In this document: positions 8,276-15,453 of the stretch, one piece after another
How positions within the stretch are numbered: the stretch's first letter is position 1
Layout of the letters: every line of letters begins with the position of its first letter
From: Methanomassiliicoccales archaeon
GTDB taxonomy: Archaea; Thermoplasmatota; Thermoplasmata; Methanomassiliicoccales; UBA472
Reading direction: 5' to 3'
Assembly: GCA_026394375.1 (NCBI GenBank)
Contig: JAPKYJ010000020.1
Coordinates: 1-37,297 of the forward strand
DNA length: 37,297 nucleotides
Notes under the pieces: generated by a model
Seen by the model: only the letters and a program-made list of their open reading frames with translations
What the model was told of the DNA's origin: nothing
Database searches by the model: none
Position numbers and translations under genes: made by a program

Positions 8276-8743
8276 ATGGATTTCGAGTTCACGATGGGCG
8301 GCTGGGAGCTCCTGGACGAGGTCGAGCCCTTGTGGGCGGAACTGAATCGGCATCTTATCGAACGTTCCACGCATTTTGCCGCTACCTACGAGCACATGAC
8401 CTTTCAGGAAAGGCGGAGGGTGATCGATCGTCGCCCGCCCGGTACGAAGCTGCGGGTGGAGTTGGTGATGGTGAAGGGCAGCAAGGTCTACGTGGCCTAT
8501 TGCATCACCTCCCTCACTCCAGATGGGGCGGGTGAGATCGAGTCGATCTATGTGGACGATGGCTTCCGCCGCCAGGGGCTCGGGAGCAGGCTCGTGCGCA
8601 ACGCGATCAAGTGGCTGGACGAGCAAGGGGCAAGGAAGAAGCGGCTATGGGTGGCTTCTGGCAACGAGCAGGCGTTTCGCTTCTACGAGCGTCATGGCTT
8701 CCAAATCCGGCGCACTGAGCTGGAACAGACGAAACCACTCTGA
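8276..8743 (+). CDS. GNAT-family N-acetyltransferase
   Basis: A 155-residue protein with the GNAT fold signature. The acetyl-CoA pyrophosphate loop is RRQGLGSRL, preceded by IESIYVDDGFR (motif A strand), and motif B is NEQAFRFYERHGFQIRRTEL. It transfers an acyl group from acyl-CoA to an amine; the substrate is unknown. ATG 8276 begins right at the domain. An alternative in-frame ATG 8237 would overlap the end of the GTPase gene by 14 bases. It follows that gene closely and is probably co-transcribed with it. Confidence 0.88.
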   Translation: MDFEFTMGGWELLDEVEPLWAELNRHLIERSTHFAATYEHMTFQERRRVIDRRPPGTKLRVELVMVKGSKVYVAYCITSLTPDGAGEIESIYVDDGFRRQGLGSRLVRNAIKWLDEQGARKKRLWVASGNEQAFRFYERHGFQIRRTELEQTKPL

Positions 8744-8755
8744 TAAGGATAGAAG

Positions 8756-8764
8756 TTAAATATT
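8756..8764 (+). promoter_or_regulatory. TATA box for the Cys-rich winged-helix gene
   Basis: TTAAATATT is centred 26 bases before GTG 8786, consistent with a leaderless transcript. Confidence 0.5.
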
Positions 8765-8785
8765 GGAGGCTGTCCTGTCAGCGGT

Positions 8786-9415
8786 GTGAGCGCATCCTCC
8801 AGCTGCCGCATCGAGATCGCCCACATCGATCCTGAGGCATACACGGCGATCGTCAACCATCCTCTGCGCAAGGATATTCTGCGGTCGCTCTACCGCATGG
8901 CCCTCTCCGGACCGGTATCGAAGCAGAAGCTAGCGGATGAGCTGTCCATCGACTATCACCAGCTGGTCTACCAGCTGAACGACCACCTCCGGGAGTTCTG
9001 GAGAGTGGTGGAGGAGCAGAAGGTGAGAGGCACCCGCATGGAGCTCATCGCACCCGCTCATCCATCCACCGTCTACATCGCTCTGGGACGGGAGAGGAGC
9101 GTGAACGTGTTCGATCCGTTAGCCAACCTCTTCGGACCGCTGGCCAAGGTTGGAACGAGGTGTGATGCCTGTTCCCCCAGCGACGCGAGTCGCTGCATGC
9201 GCTACGTGCATAACGGCTGCGCCTGCACCAATTCGCTCTCGGCCGCGGAAAAGGACCTCCTCAAGGCAAATGGCCGTTCCTCGCCATACAGGCCGCTGGA
9301 CAACGCCATCCTCTGTGCCCTCAAGGGCATTTCGTCCGGGGAGAGCTGCGTCGTGGACATCCCTTGCGAAGGCTGCGCCTTTCTGAGGAAGACGATCAAG
9401 ATTTCGCTGGATTGA
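8786..9415 (+). CDS. Winged-helix protein with a cysteine-rich C-terminal domain
   Basis: A 209-residue putative transcription regulator. Residues about 20-70 (NHPLRKDILRSLYR, VSKQKLADELSIDYHQLVYQLNDHL) look like an ArsR/HTH_20-type winged helix. The C-terminal half carries nine of ten cysteines, in clusters RCDAC, RCM, GCAC, SCV and PCEGC, enough for a zinc site or an iron-sulfur cluster. A sensor of metal or redox state is the natural reading, but no family is recognised. The start is GTG 8786 with a TATA box 26 bases upstream. Because the window has an arsenite exporter without arsR, this is a possible, unproven regulator of it. Confidence 0.75.
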   Translation: MSASSSCRIEIAHIDPEAYTAIVNHPLRKDILRSLYRMALSGPVSKQKLADELSIDYHQLVYQLNDHLREFWRVVEEQKVRGTRMELIAPAHPSTVYIALGRERSVNVFDPLANLFGPLAKVGTRCDACSPSDASRCMRYVHNGCACTNSLSAAEKDLLKANGRSSPYRPLDNAILCALKGISSGESCVVDIPCEGCAFLRKTIKISLD

Positions 9416-9573
9416 GGGCCGCAGACACCGGTCTAGGTCGTTTCTCCCCTCTGGAGCATCAATCGACACGCCTCTTCGTCGCTATTCGACCTTTTATTCC
9501 GAGGATTCCACGGTTTTAATGAAAAAACTATAATAATGGAACGGCTTGGTAATAGTACAAGGGAGGGAGGAGC

Positions 9574-10017
9574 ATGGTCGCGGTCGACGAAATGAATCGC
9601 AAGATAGTCGAGCTACTGATGACCGACGGCAAACTCACGCACAATGAGGTTGCGGCCAAGCTCCACCGTTCCGCCTCCACCATCCGGGACCGCATCCGTC
9701 GCCTGGAGGACGACAAGGTCATCCTAGGCTACGTGGCGGTGGTGAACTCCGAGAGTATAGGCATGAGCGTGGAGGGCTTGCTCTTCGCCAACATGACAGA
9801 CGGGGCGGCCGCGAACAAGCTCAAAGGGCTTAGCAGACTGCCTGGCGTGACCGAAGTGCTGCAGATCAGCGGCCGGCGTAGAGTGATGATCCGCCTCTTG
9901 GCTGGTGACAATCGCGCCCTGCAAGAGATCATTCACAGAGAGATTCTGCCTTTGGGGCTGAAGGACGCAGAACTGCACATCGTTCTGGATTCGGTGCTGC
10001 GCTTCCCTGGCATCTGA
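9574..10017 (+). CDS. Lrp/AsnC-family transcriptional regulator
   Basis: A 147-residue protein with the standard Lrp layout. The N-terminal helix-turn-helix is LTHNEVAAKLHRSASTIRDRIRRLE, with a linker strand GYVAVVN. The ligand-binding RAM domain spans about residues 65-140 and includes PGVTEVLQISGRRRVMIRLLAGD. Lrp proteins bind DNA as octamers or dimers and respond to amino acids. GGGAGGAG lies directly upstream of ATG 9574 at good spacing. An AT-rich stretch near 9520-9540 provides a TATA element. The regulon is not apparent from neighbours. Confidence 0.92.
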   Translation: MVAVDEMNRKIVELLMTDGKLTHNEVAAKLHRSASTIRDRIRRLEDDKVILGYVAVVNSESIGMSVEGLLFANMTDGAAANKLKGLSRLPGVTEVLQISGRRRVMIRLLAGDNRALQEIIHREILPLGLKDAELHIVLDSVLRFPGI

Positions 10018-10019
10018 TC

Positions 10020-10403
10020 TCAGACGCACGTCGGATCGTAATGGCCAGAGAACGGTCTGCTCGATGTCGGCTGGACCATGACCCATTTCTCCCAGTTCCG
10101 GGGAACGGTCTGCTTGAAAACCTTCTCGAACTCATGCAGCGCGGTCTCCAGCTCAGGAATATCCTCATCGGTCACTTGCCCCATCGTCTCCAGCATCTTG
10201 ACGATCTTGTCGCCCGACAGCCGGCCACCGGAGAGGTCCATGCAGCCGGCGATGCCACAGCCCCCCATCTGGTACTGCAGCTTCGGAGGTCGGGTGGCGC
10301 CGTAGTGCTCCTCCATCGGCAGGTCCACCTGAGATGTGATGGCATTAGACACGTTGTGCTCGTCGCAACGTTCGCGAGGGACCTTCATCACTTCTAGCTC
10401 CAT
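10020..10403 (-). CDS. Short protein resembling the N-terminus of a class II glutamine amidotransferase
   Basis: A 127-residue protein. Its central segment GGCGIAGCMDLSGGRLSG, followed by KIVKMLETM, is very like the start of the glutaminase domain of archaeal glutamate synthase, where Cys in CGIAGF is the nucleophile. That domain normally runs about 300 residues further, but here it ends after some 60 unrelated-looking residues. The Cys is also internal, about 50 residues from the N-terminus. So it is either a degenerate remnant or a small protein that reuses the motif. The start ATG 10403 has an AAATAC element about 23 bases upstream and no Shine-Dalgarno. An internal ATG at 10388 is possible. 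It is convergent with the Lrp gene, 2 bases between stops. Confidence 0.55.
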   Translation of the reverse strand: MELEVMKVPRERCDEHNVSNAITSQVDLPMEEHYGATRPPKLQYQMGGCGIAGCMDLSGGRLSGDKIVKMLETMGQVTDEDIPELETALHEFEKVFKQTVPRNWEKWVMVQPTSSRPFSGHYDPTCV

Positions 10404-10763
10404 GCTCGTCCACAAAGGGCGCGTATTTGAACCTGGTGCAGAATGCTTCCACTGACAAGGCGGTCGGCGGTCCGCTCCATCGAACCACTGACTTATCAAG
10501 AGGTTATTAAGCGTTGTTGCCCTCTTGAATCGTAAAGGAATAGCGCATTGCGAAGTCAGCACACGATTGTCGTTGCGTTCTTGACATGGATTGTGAGATT
10601 TCGAACCGCTACCTCACCAAGCAAGGGATTTCGTCCACCCAGGTGGGAATGCTACCTGCTCAGTTTTGCCGCTGCCACGGGCAAGTGAAGTATGATTGGA
10701 ATATTATTTATGCGGGTTCGCGAATGGCACGTGATAGGAACGATTACCTGGGAGGAGACCAGC
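10404..10763. other. Divergent intergenic region with inverted repeat
   Basis: About 360 bases between two divergent genes. No reading frame in it looks coding. It holds a perfect 8-base inverted repeat (10496-10528), a smaller dyad CCACC-CA-GGTGG near 10637-10648, and an AT-rich promoter element ATATTATTTA (10701-10710) for the HTH-CBS gene. Confidence 0.6.
10496..10528. repeat. Inverted repeat TCAAGAGG-17-CCTCTTGA
   Basis: Two perfect 8-base arms (10496-10503 and 10521-10528) are separated by 17 AT-rich bases, about 25 bases centre to centre or some two and a half helical turns. It may be an operator for a dimeric regulator or an RNA hairpin. It lies in the divergent promoter region ahead of the HTH-CBS gene. 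Confidence 0.45.
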
Positions 10764-11399
10764 ATGACCAATCAACGACTGGGGCTCATACCCCAACTGC
10801 CGGACCTTGACAAGATCCGCCAGATGCGCAAGCGACTCAACCTCTCGCAGAGGGAACTGGCAGCCATGGCGGGCGTTAGCCAGTCGCTCATCGCCAAGAT
10901 CGAGCGAGGGAGCATCGACCCCTCATACTCCAATGTCCGCAAGATCCTGGGTGCTTTCGAAGAGGTGCTGCGCAAGCGTAAGGTGGAAGGCGTGAAACTG
11001 GGAGCCCAGCTTAGCGTGGGAGACCTGGCCACCAGAGGCGTCATCATTGTCACTCCTGAGCAGACGGTGGCGGAGTGCGTGGACCGGATGATGAAGGGCC
11101 GCTTCACCCAGTTGCCGGTAATCGTGGGCGATCGGGTGGTCGGTGGGATAACGGACGATTCCATACGTGACTACACCATCGAGGAGACGCGCAATGGCCG
11201 CAAGACCTATGACGGGGTCATGCAGACGAGGGTGGAGGACGTCATGAGCGCGCCATTTCCGATATTGAGCGAGGACACGCCGATCGAGCTCGCTTCGGTG
11301 CATCTGCAGCGGGAGGAGGCGGTGCTCGTGTCCCGCAAAGGGCAGATCGTGGGTATACTCACCAGCGCAGACTTCCTAAACCTGGGATTGAATCAGTGA
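10764..11399 (+). CDS. HTH-XRE transcription regulator with paired CBS domains
   Basis: A 211-residue regulator. Residues about 15-70 form a Cro/C1-type helix-turn-helix (LNLSQRELAAMAGVSQSLIAKIERG). Two CBS modules follow, one with LPVIVGDRVVGGITDDSI and the second ending VGILTSADFLNLG. Paired CBS domains bind adenine nucleotides or S-adenosylmethionine, so it probably couples transcription to energy or methyl status. Similar HTH-CBS proteins are widespread in Euryarchaeota. ATG 10764 was chosen because GGGAGGAG (10750-10757) is 6 bases upstream. The stop overlaps an alternative GTG start of the next gene, implying an operon. Confidence 0.9.
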   Translation: MTNQRLGLIPQLPDLDKIRQMRKRLNLSQRELAAMAGVSQSLIAKIERGSIDPSYSNVRKILGAFEEVLRKRKVEGVKLGAQLSVGDLATRGVIIVTPEQTVAECVDRMMKGRFTQLPVIVGDRVVGGITDDSIRDYTIEETRNGRKTYDGVMQTRVEDVMSAPFPILSEDTPIELASVHLQREEAVLVSRKGQIVGILTSADFLNLGLNQ

Positions 11400-11407
11400 G
11401 CCTGTTC

Positions 11408-12010
11408 ATGAAGCGCAAGGAACTGGAGATGGCGCTGCAGTGCGTCCGTCCCTTCAGATCGCCATCGACGCCATTGGAGCAATACGCCACCCCTGCCACC
11501 ATCGCGGCGGACATGCTCTTCCTGGCCTATTCGCTGGGAGATATCCAGGACAAGGTGGTGGTGGACCTGGGATGCGGCACCGGCATGTTGTCCATCGCGG
11601 CCGCGATGCTGGGCGCGGAGAAGGTCACGGGCGTGGACGTGGACCCGGTGGCGGTAGAGCAAGCTCGATCCAACGCCGTTGAGCTGGGCGTGGATGTGGA
11701 TTTCCTGACATTCGACGTGCGCTCTTACGAAGGACGAGCGGACACGGTGGTCATGAACCCGCCCTTCGGTGCCCAGACGCGTCGAGCGGACCGGCCGTTC
11801 CTTGAGAAAGCGGTCGAGGTCGCCCCCTGCACCTACTCACTGCACCTGACGGAAACGGAGGAGTTCGTGCTCCGGCTGATCTCGTCCGTTGGCGCTTCGG
11901 GTGCGATTCAGAAAAGGTATAAATTCGAGATCCCTCATACATTCGCATTCCATAAGAAGACAAAGAGGGATGTGGACGTGATCTTGGTCCGCATCCAGAG
12001 ACAAAGGTGA
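11408..12010 (+). CDS. METTL5-like rRNA N6-adenine methyltransferase
   Basis: A class I SAM-dependent methyltransferase of 200 residues. It shows motif I VVDLGCGTGMLSIAA, the acidic VTGVDVDP and the catalytic NPPFG that marks N6-adenine or guanine-N2 methylases. The N-terminal MKRKELEMALQ and PLEQYATPATIAADML match the archaeal COG2263 family related to METTL5, which modifies small-subunit rRNA. ATG 11408 fits the family N-terminus. GTG 11396 overlaps the previous stop and is an alternative. It lies between the HTH-CBS gene and csl4 with almost no spacing, so the three are probably one transcript. Confidence 0.88.
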   Translation: MKRKELEMALQCVRPFRSPSTPLEQYATPATIAADMLFLAYSLGDIQDKVVVDLGCGTGMLSIAAAMLGAEKVTGVDVDPVAVEQARSNAVELGVDVDFLTFDVRSYEGRADTVVMNPPFGAQTRRADRPFLEKAVEVAPCTYSLHLTETEEFVLRLISSVGASGAIQKRYKFEIPHTFAFHKKTKRDVDVILVRIQRQR

Positions 12011-12016
12011 ATGACG

Positions 12017-12577
12017 ATGAAGGAAAAGAGACCCGTTCTACCAGGTGAAGAGGTGGCCGAGGCGGAGGAGTTCCTGCCGGCCGAAGGCACCTACGAAGAG
12101 GACGGGAAGGTATTCGCCGCCCTGATGGGCGAGCTTGAACTAGACCATGACGAGAGAACCGCTGCGGTGCGCCCCTGCAATCCCATGGCGGAGCTGAATC
12201 CCGGGGAGGCGGTGTTCTGCGTGGTGACGGATGTGCGGAACTGCATGGCCATCTGCGAAGTGGTGGCCGTAGAGGGAAAGGAGCGAGCGGTCACCGGCGA
12301 CACCAACGGCACGATCCACATCTCCAAACTGGCCTCTGACTACACGCAGGACGTGGGCCGAGAGATGAGACCTAGCGATATCATCCGCGCCAAGGTGCTG
12401 CAGGCTAAGCCCTCGGTGCAACTCACGACCGCCAGCGACCATTTCGGTGTGATCAAGGCGCTGTGCCGGCGCTGCCGCGCGCCAATGGTGCGCGTGGAAC
12501 AGGGATTGTACTGCAACAACTGCGAGCGCAATGAAACGAGGAAGATCGCCGACGACTACGGCGACGTGAACTTCTGA
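12017..12577 (+). CDS. csl4: Exosome RNA-binding subunit Csl4
   Basis: A 186-residue cap subunit of the archaeal RNA exosome, which binds substrate RNA and recruits DnaG. The N-terminal domain starts with the characteristic VLPGEEVAEAEEFLPAEGTYEEDGKV. An S1 domain follows (about 65-140, with GTIHISKLA and DIIRAKVLQ), then a C-terminal zinc ribbon CRRC...CNNC. ATG 12017 has AAAGGTG 7-8 bases upstream. ATG 12011, two codons earlier, is possible but too close to that site. It follows the methylase gene immediately. Confidence 0.93.
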   Translation: MKEKRPVLPGEEVAEAEEFLPAEGTYEEDGKVFAALMGELELDHDERTAAVRPCNPMAELNPGEAVFCVVTDVRNCMAICEVVAVEGKERAVTGDTNGTIHISKLASDYTQDVGREMRPSDIIRAKVLQAKPSVQLTTASDHFGVIKALCRRCRAPMVRVEQGLYCNNCERNETRKIADDYGDVNF

Positions 12578-12688
12578 GCTGCGAATATCGCATCCTGAAT
12601 GAGCGTTCTCAGATAGGATGAAGCGCGGCCCAGAAGTCTAGGCAAAAGGCTATATCGCGACAAAGGAATTTCCGGAAAGGTGAAAGCA

Positions 12689-12868
12689 ATGGTGAAGACG
12701 AACGAAGATCTGTCCAAGGAGATCAGGGAGCTGAAAGATGAGCTCAGGCAAATGCGCGAGATCGTCAACATGCTCTTCACCATCATCGTGGAGTCGGAGG
12801 AAGAGGAGGACGACTACATGCCCTATCCCGGCATGTCGTCGGTCGATGACCTCCGATTGAACAACTGA
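12689..12868 (+). CDS. Small acidic coiled-coil protein
   Basis: A 59-residue protein. Residues about 5-38 form a heptad-patterned helix (LSKEIRELKDELRQMREIVNML), followed by an acidic run ESEEEEDDY and a short tail. The family is unknown. AAAGGTG lies about 6 bases before ATG 12689, and a TATA-like CTATATCG is near 12650-12657, so it appears to be its own transcript. It could be a small oligomerisation or adaptor protein. Confidence 0.65.
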   Translation: MVKTNEDLSKEIRELKDELRQMREIVNMLFTIIVESEEEEDDYMPYPGMSSVDDLRLNN

Positions 12869-12907
12869 GCGAGCTCGCTCATCCTTTATCTATTCTGAAA
12901 GCTTCGT

Positions 12908-13564
12908 ATGACCGAAGGTGCCTCTTTGCGAGCGATCTGCCTAATCTCCGGTGGCATCGATTCCCCCGTGGCCGCATATCAAATGGCCAAGCGCGGAGTG
13001 GAAGTGCTCCTTCTGCATATGGACAATTCGCCCTACTCGGACGAGACCGCTCTGCAGAAGGTCATGGAGATCCGAGAAGAGCTGCAGCATGCCACCGGGA
13101 CGAACATCAAGTTATACGTGGCGCCACACGGCCGCAACCAGGAGATGTTCGCGCTGAACTGCCGCAAAGGGTTCCAATGCGTGCTCTGCAAGCGCATGAT
13201 GCTCTTGGTGGCCAAGGCCGTGGCCGAGAGGCTGAGCGCGGAAGCGACCATCACCGGGGAGTCCCTCGGGCAGGTGGCATCGCAGACCCTGCACAATCTG
13301 AGGGCCGAGTCCCTCGGCCTTGACTTCTTGGTATTGCGTCCGCTCATCGGCATGGACAAGATCGAGATCGAGGCAACAGCCAAGCGCATCGGCACTTATG
13401 AGATATCGACCCGCAGCCCGTCCATATGCAAGATCGTCCCCGCCAAGCCGGTCACCATGGCCAAGGTAGATCGTCTGCTGAACGAGGAGTCAAAAGTGGA
13501 TATGAACGAGATGGTGGCCTTCGCCGCCGATCATGTGGCAGAGATCAAAGATCCTCATACATGA
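12908..13564 (+). CDS. ThiI-type PP-loop sulfurtransferase domain protein (no THUMP domain)
   Basis: A 218-residue adenylating enzyme that matches the AANH/PP-loop half of ThiI, which makes 4-thiouridine in tRNA. The PP-loop SGGIDS is at 14-19. TITGESLGQVASQTLHNL and the later LRPLIGMDKIEIEATAKRIGTYEIS are typical of ThiI. Cysteines occur at 85, 91 and 94 (CVLC) and near the C-terminus in SICKIVPAKPVT. The NFLD and THUMP RNA-binding domains of full-length ThiI are missing, so RNA recognition may come from another protein, or the substrate may differ. It starts at ATG 12908. Its 3' end overlaps the convergent gene by 20 bases. Confidence 0.85.
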   Translation: MTEGASLRAICLISGGIDSPVAAYQMAKRGVEVLLLHMDNSPYSDETALQKVMEIREELQHATGTNIKLYVAPHGRNQEMFALNCRKGFQCVLCKRMMLLVAKAVAERLSAEATITGESLGQVASQTLHNLRAESLGLDFLVLRPLIGMDKIEIEATAKRIGTYEISTRSPSICKIVPAKPVTMAKVDRLLNEESKVDMNEMVAFAADHVAEIKDPHT

Positions 13565-13808
13565 CGCAGCTGGCCATGCGCGCGGAATCGTAGATCATGC
13601 CCATGGTCACGCGTTCGAGATAGCGCGCCTGCACCCGGGAAATGTAAAGAATGCGCTCCCCGGCCTTGACCTTCAGGTCCGTATCCTTCGGAGGCTTTAT
13701 CTCCGTGGGGAGGATGACCGGTCCAGAGCAGTCCGTGGAGACCCGATAGTCCTGTCCGCTGTTCTTGACGAACTCGATGACCTCGGGGTCAACGAGGATC
13801 TCGCGCAT
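13545..13808 (-). CDS. Small conserved-looking protein, function unknown
   Basis: An 87-residue soluble protein beginning MREILVDPEVIEFVKNSG. Three cysteines or fewer, no membrane segment, no motif I can name. The middle (ILPTEIKPPKDTDLKVKAGERILYISRVQARYLERV) has a strand-rich composition. It looks coding because it carries its own TATA box TTAAATATG 27 bases upstream of ATG 13808, on the opposite side of the nob1 promoter. It is divergent from nob1 and overlaps the end of the ThiI-like gene. Confidence 0.65.
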   Translation of the reverse strand: MREILVDPEVIEFVKNSGQDYRVSTDCSGPVILPTEIKPPKDTDLKVKAGERILYISRVQARYLERVTMGMIYDSARMASCVMYEDL

Positions 13809-13830
13809 AGTGCCGATGAATGAGGATGAC

Positions 13831-13846
13831 CATATTTAACTTTAAT
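13831..13846. promoter_or_regulatory. Divergent TATA region between the 87-residue protein and nob1
   Basis: The AT-rich CATATTTAACTTTAAT serves both directions. TTAAATATG on the minus strand is 27 bases before ATG 13808. The plus-strand TTTAACTTTAA is about 35 bases before the nob1 start, which has its own ribosome site. Confidence 0.5.
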
Positions 13847-13877
13847 CCGTTAAGACGCACATTCAGGAGAGGATAGC

Positions 13878-14360
13878 ATGGAAAAAGACGGGAGGCTGGT
13901 GCTTGATACATCGGCGCTGTTCTCAATGGAGGACCTCCCCCCAGGATCGGAGGCCTTCGTCACCCCCTCGGTGGTGAGCGAGCTGGAGAAGTACAAAGAC
14001 CGGCGCTTGGAGCGCTGGGGCGATCTGCTTCGGACCTCAGAACCCACCTCTGCCGCCATCAAGAAGGTGAAAGAGGCGGCGCAACGCACCGGCGACGCAG
14101 GCAGGATATCGTCTACGGACCTGGATGTGCTGGCCTTGGCCTTGGACATGGAGGCGGTGCTGCTGACCGATGACTATTCAATCCAGAACCTGGCGGCGTA
14201 CCTGGGCATCGTCTATCGCCCTGTCGGCATGAAGGGCATCAAGAGGGTGCTCAAGTGGAAGTACAAATGCATCGGTTGCGGGCGGATCTTCGACAAGGAG
14301 ATCAAGGAATGCCCGATCTGCGGCAGTTCCTTGCGCTCGGTGCGCTCACGGAAGAACTGA
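13878..14360 (+). CDS. nob1: Nob1-type endoribonuclease (PIN domain plus zinc ribbon)
   Basis: A 160-residue rRNA maturation nuclease that cleaves at the 3' end of 16S rRNA. The PIN domain shows acidic residues at D10 (VLDTSALF), E35, D81/D83 and D98-D99 (LLTDDYSIQNLA). A linker leads to the zinc ribbon CIGCG...CPICG. Length and order match archaeal Nob1. AGGAGAGG lies 5 bases before ATG 13878. It converges on the geranylgeranyl reductase gene with a 15-base overlap. Confidence 0.95.
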   Translation: MEKDGRLVLDTSALFSMEDLPPGSEAFVTPSVVSELEKYKDRRLERWGDLLRTSEPTSAAIKKVKEAAQRTGDAGRISSTDLDVLALALDMEAVLLTDDYSIQNLAAYLGIVYRPVGMKGIKRVLKWKYKCIGCGRIFDKEIKECPICGSSLRSVRSRKN

Positions 14361-15434
14361 TCGGCAACGGATCGCTTTGCCCATACGCCTAGGTCCGAGT
14401 AACCGCATGGCCCATTCCAATCGCCATTGGCTCCCGAAGGCCAGCATGGCTATTCGTTTCGTCCTCATGGCGGTGGCAAGAGGAGCTCCTACCTGCCGGC
14501 GCCATTCCTGCTCGTAGTCTGTCAGCGGCCTCCGGCCCTGCGCCGCGTCCGCCGCCACCTCTCCCGCGATGCGACCGCAGATGATGGCGATCGGAATGCC
14601 GCCACCGCTGACGGGCATGACCTGTCCAGCGGCGTCCCCTACCACCAGGGCATTACCGGAGACCGTCTTGGATATCGGTCCGGACATGGGGACCATCTTT
14701 CCCGAGGCCGGGCCGGGGGAAAGCTTCCGGAAGGTGATGAAGGAATGATAGTAGTCTAGCAGCTTGCCCTTGGCGTAGAGCCTGGAGACCCCCAACCCTA
14801 CGTTGGCACCGTCCTTCTTGGGAATGACCCAGGCGTAGCCGCCGGGCGAGATGTTGCCGAAGTACATCTCTGGCACCGGCTCGAAATCGCCCTTGGCGAA
14901 GGCGGCCACGGCCGGGCACAGGTCCCAAGAACGCTCTAGCTGAAGGGATTTGGCGATCACGGAGAGCGGCCCATCAGCCCCTATTATCACTTTGGCCTCG
15001 ACCCTCTCCTCGCCCAGCAGCACGCGACTGCCCTCGAGCCCAGTGACCCTGGCTCCGGTGATCAACCGTGCTCCCGCCTTCTCTGCTTTCCTCGCCAGAT
15101 GTTGATCGAAACGGTCTCGGTTGGTGGTGTAGCCCTGGAAAGGTATCTCGAAGTGCCTTAGACGGGGGGAGTAGATGCGTATGCGGTCGGTCTCCATCGG
15201 GCGCAGATCGGCGGGGACATCGAATAGCGACGAAACGTCCTCCGCCTGAGGAAAGATCGTACGGACTTCGTCCAACTGAGGCATGAACTCCCCGCATCGG
15301 ACCGGAACGCCCACCTCCTTCCTTCTTTCCAGAAGGATGACGGTCGCCCCTTTGCGTGCGGCATGCTCGGCGGCCGTGCTGCCGGCCGGTCCAGCTCCTA
15401 CGACCACCACGTCCACCTTCTCCCCGGCAATCAA
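14346..15434 (-). CDS. Geranylgeranyl reductase family flavoprotein
   Basis: A 362-residue FAD-dependent reductase of the archaeal GGR family, which saturates isoprenoid double bonds in membrane lipids or quinone side chains. The Rossmann motif GAGPAGSTAA and LLERR start the protein. The RCGE segment near 47-50, GADGPLSVIAK, the substrate-loop-like SPGGYAWVIPKKDGANVGLG and GDAAGQVMPVSGGGIPIAI follow the family order. The start is TTG 15434 with GAGGGG about 8 bases upstream; no earlier in-frame start exists. It begins 19 bases after the polyprenyl synthase stop, so the two act together. The substrate could be archaeol precursors or a lipid electron carrier. Confidence 0.88.
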   Translation of the reverse strand: MIAGEKVDVVVVGAGPAGSTAAEHAARKGATVILLERRKEVGVPVRCGEFMPQLDEVRTIFPQAEDVSSLFDVPADLRPMETDRIRIYSPRLRHFEIPFQGYTTNRDRFDQHLARKAEKAGARLITGARVTGLEGSRVLLGEERVEAKVIIGADGPLSVIAKSLQLERSWDLCPAVAAFAKGDFEPVPEMYFGNISPGGYAWVIPKKDGANVGLGVSRLYAKGKLLDYYHSFITFRKLSPGPASGKMVPMSGPISKTVSGNALVVGDAAGQVMPVSGGGIPIAIICGRIAGEVAADAAQGRRPLTDYEQEWRRQVGAPLATAMRTKRIAMLAFGSQWRLEWAMRLLGPRRMGKAIRCRSVLP

Positions 15435-15453
15435 GTCATCAACCCCTCAATGA

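Noticed and set aside
12578-12688. Possible C/D-box guide RNA
   Set aside because: A GATGAA and a CTGA are present but in the wrong order and spacing, without matching D' and C' boxes.
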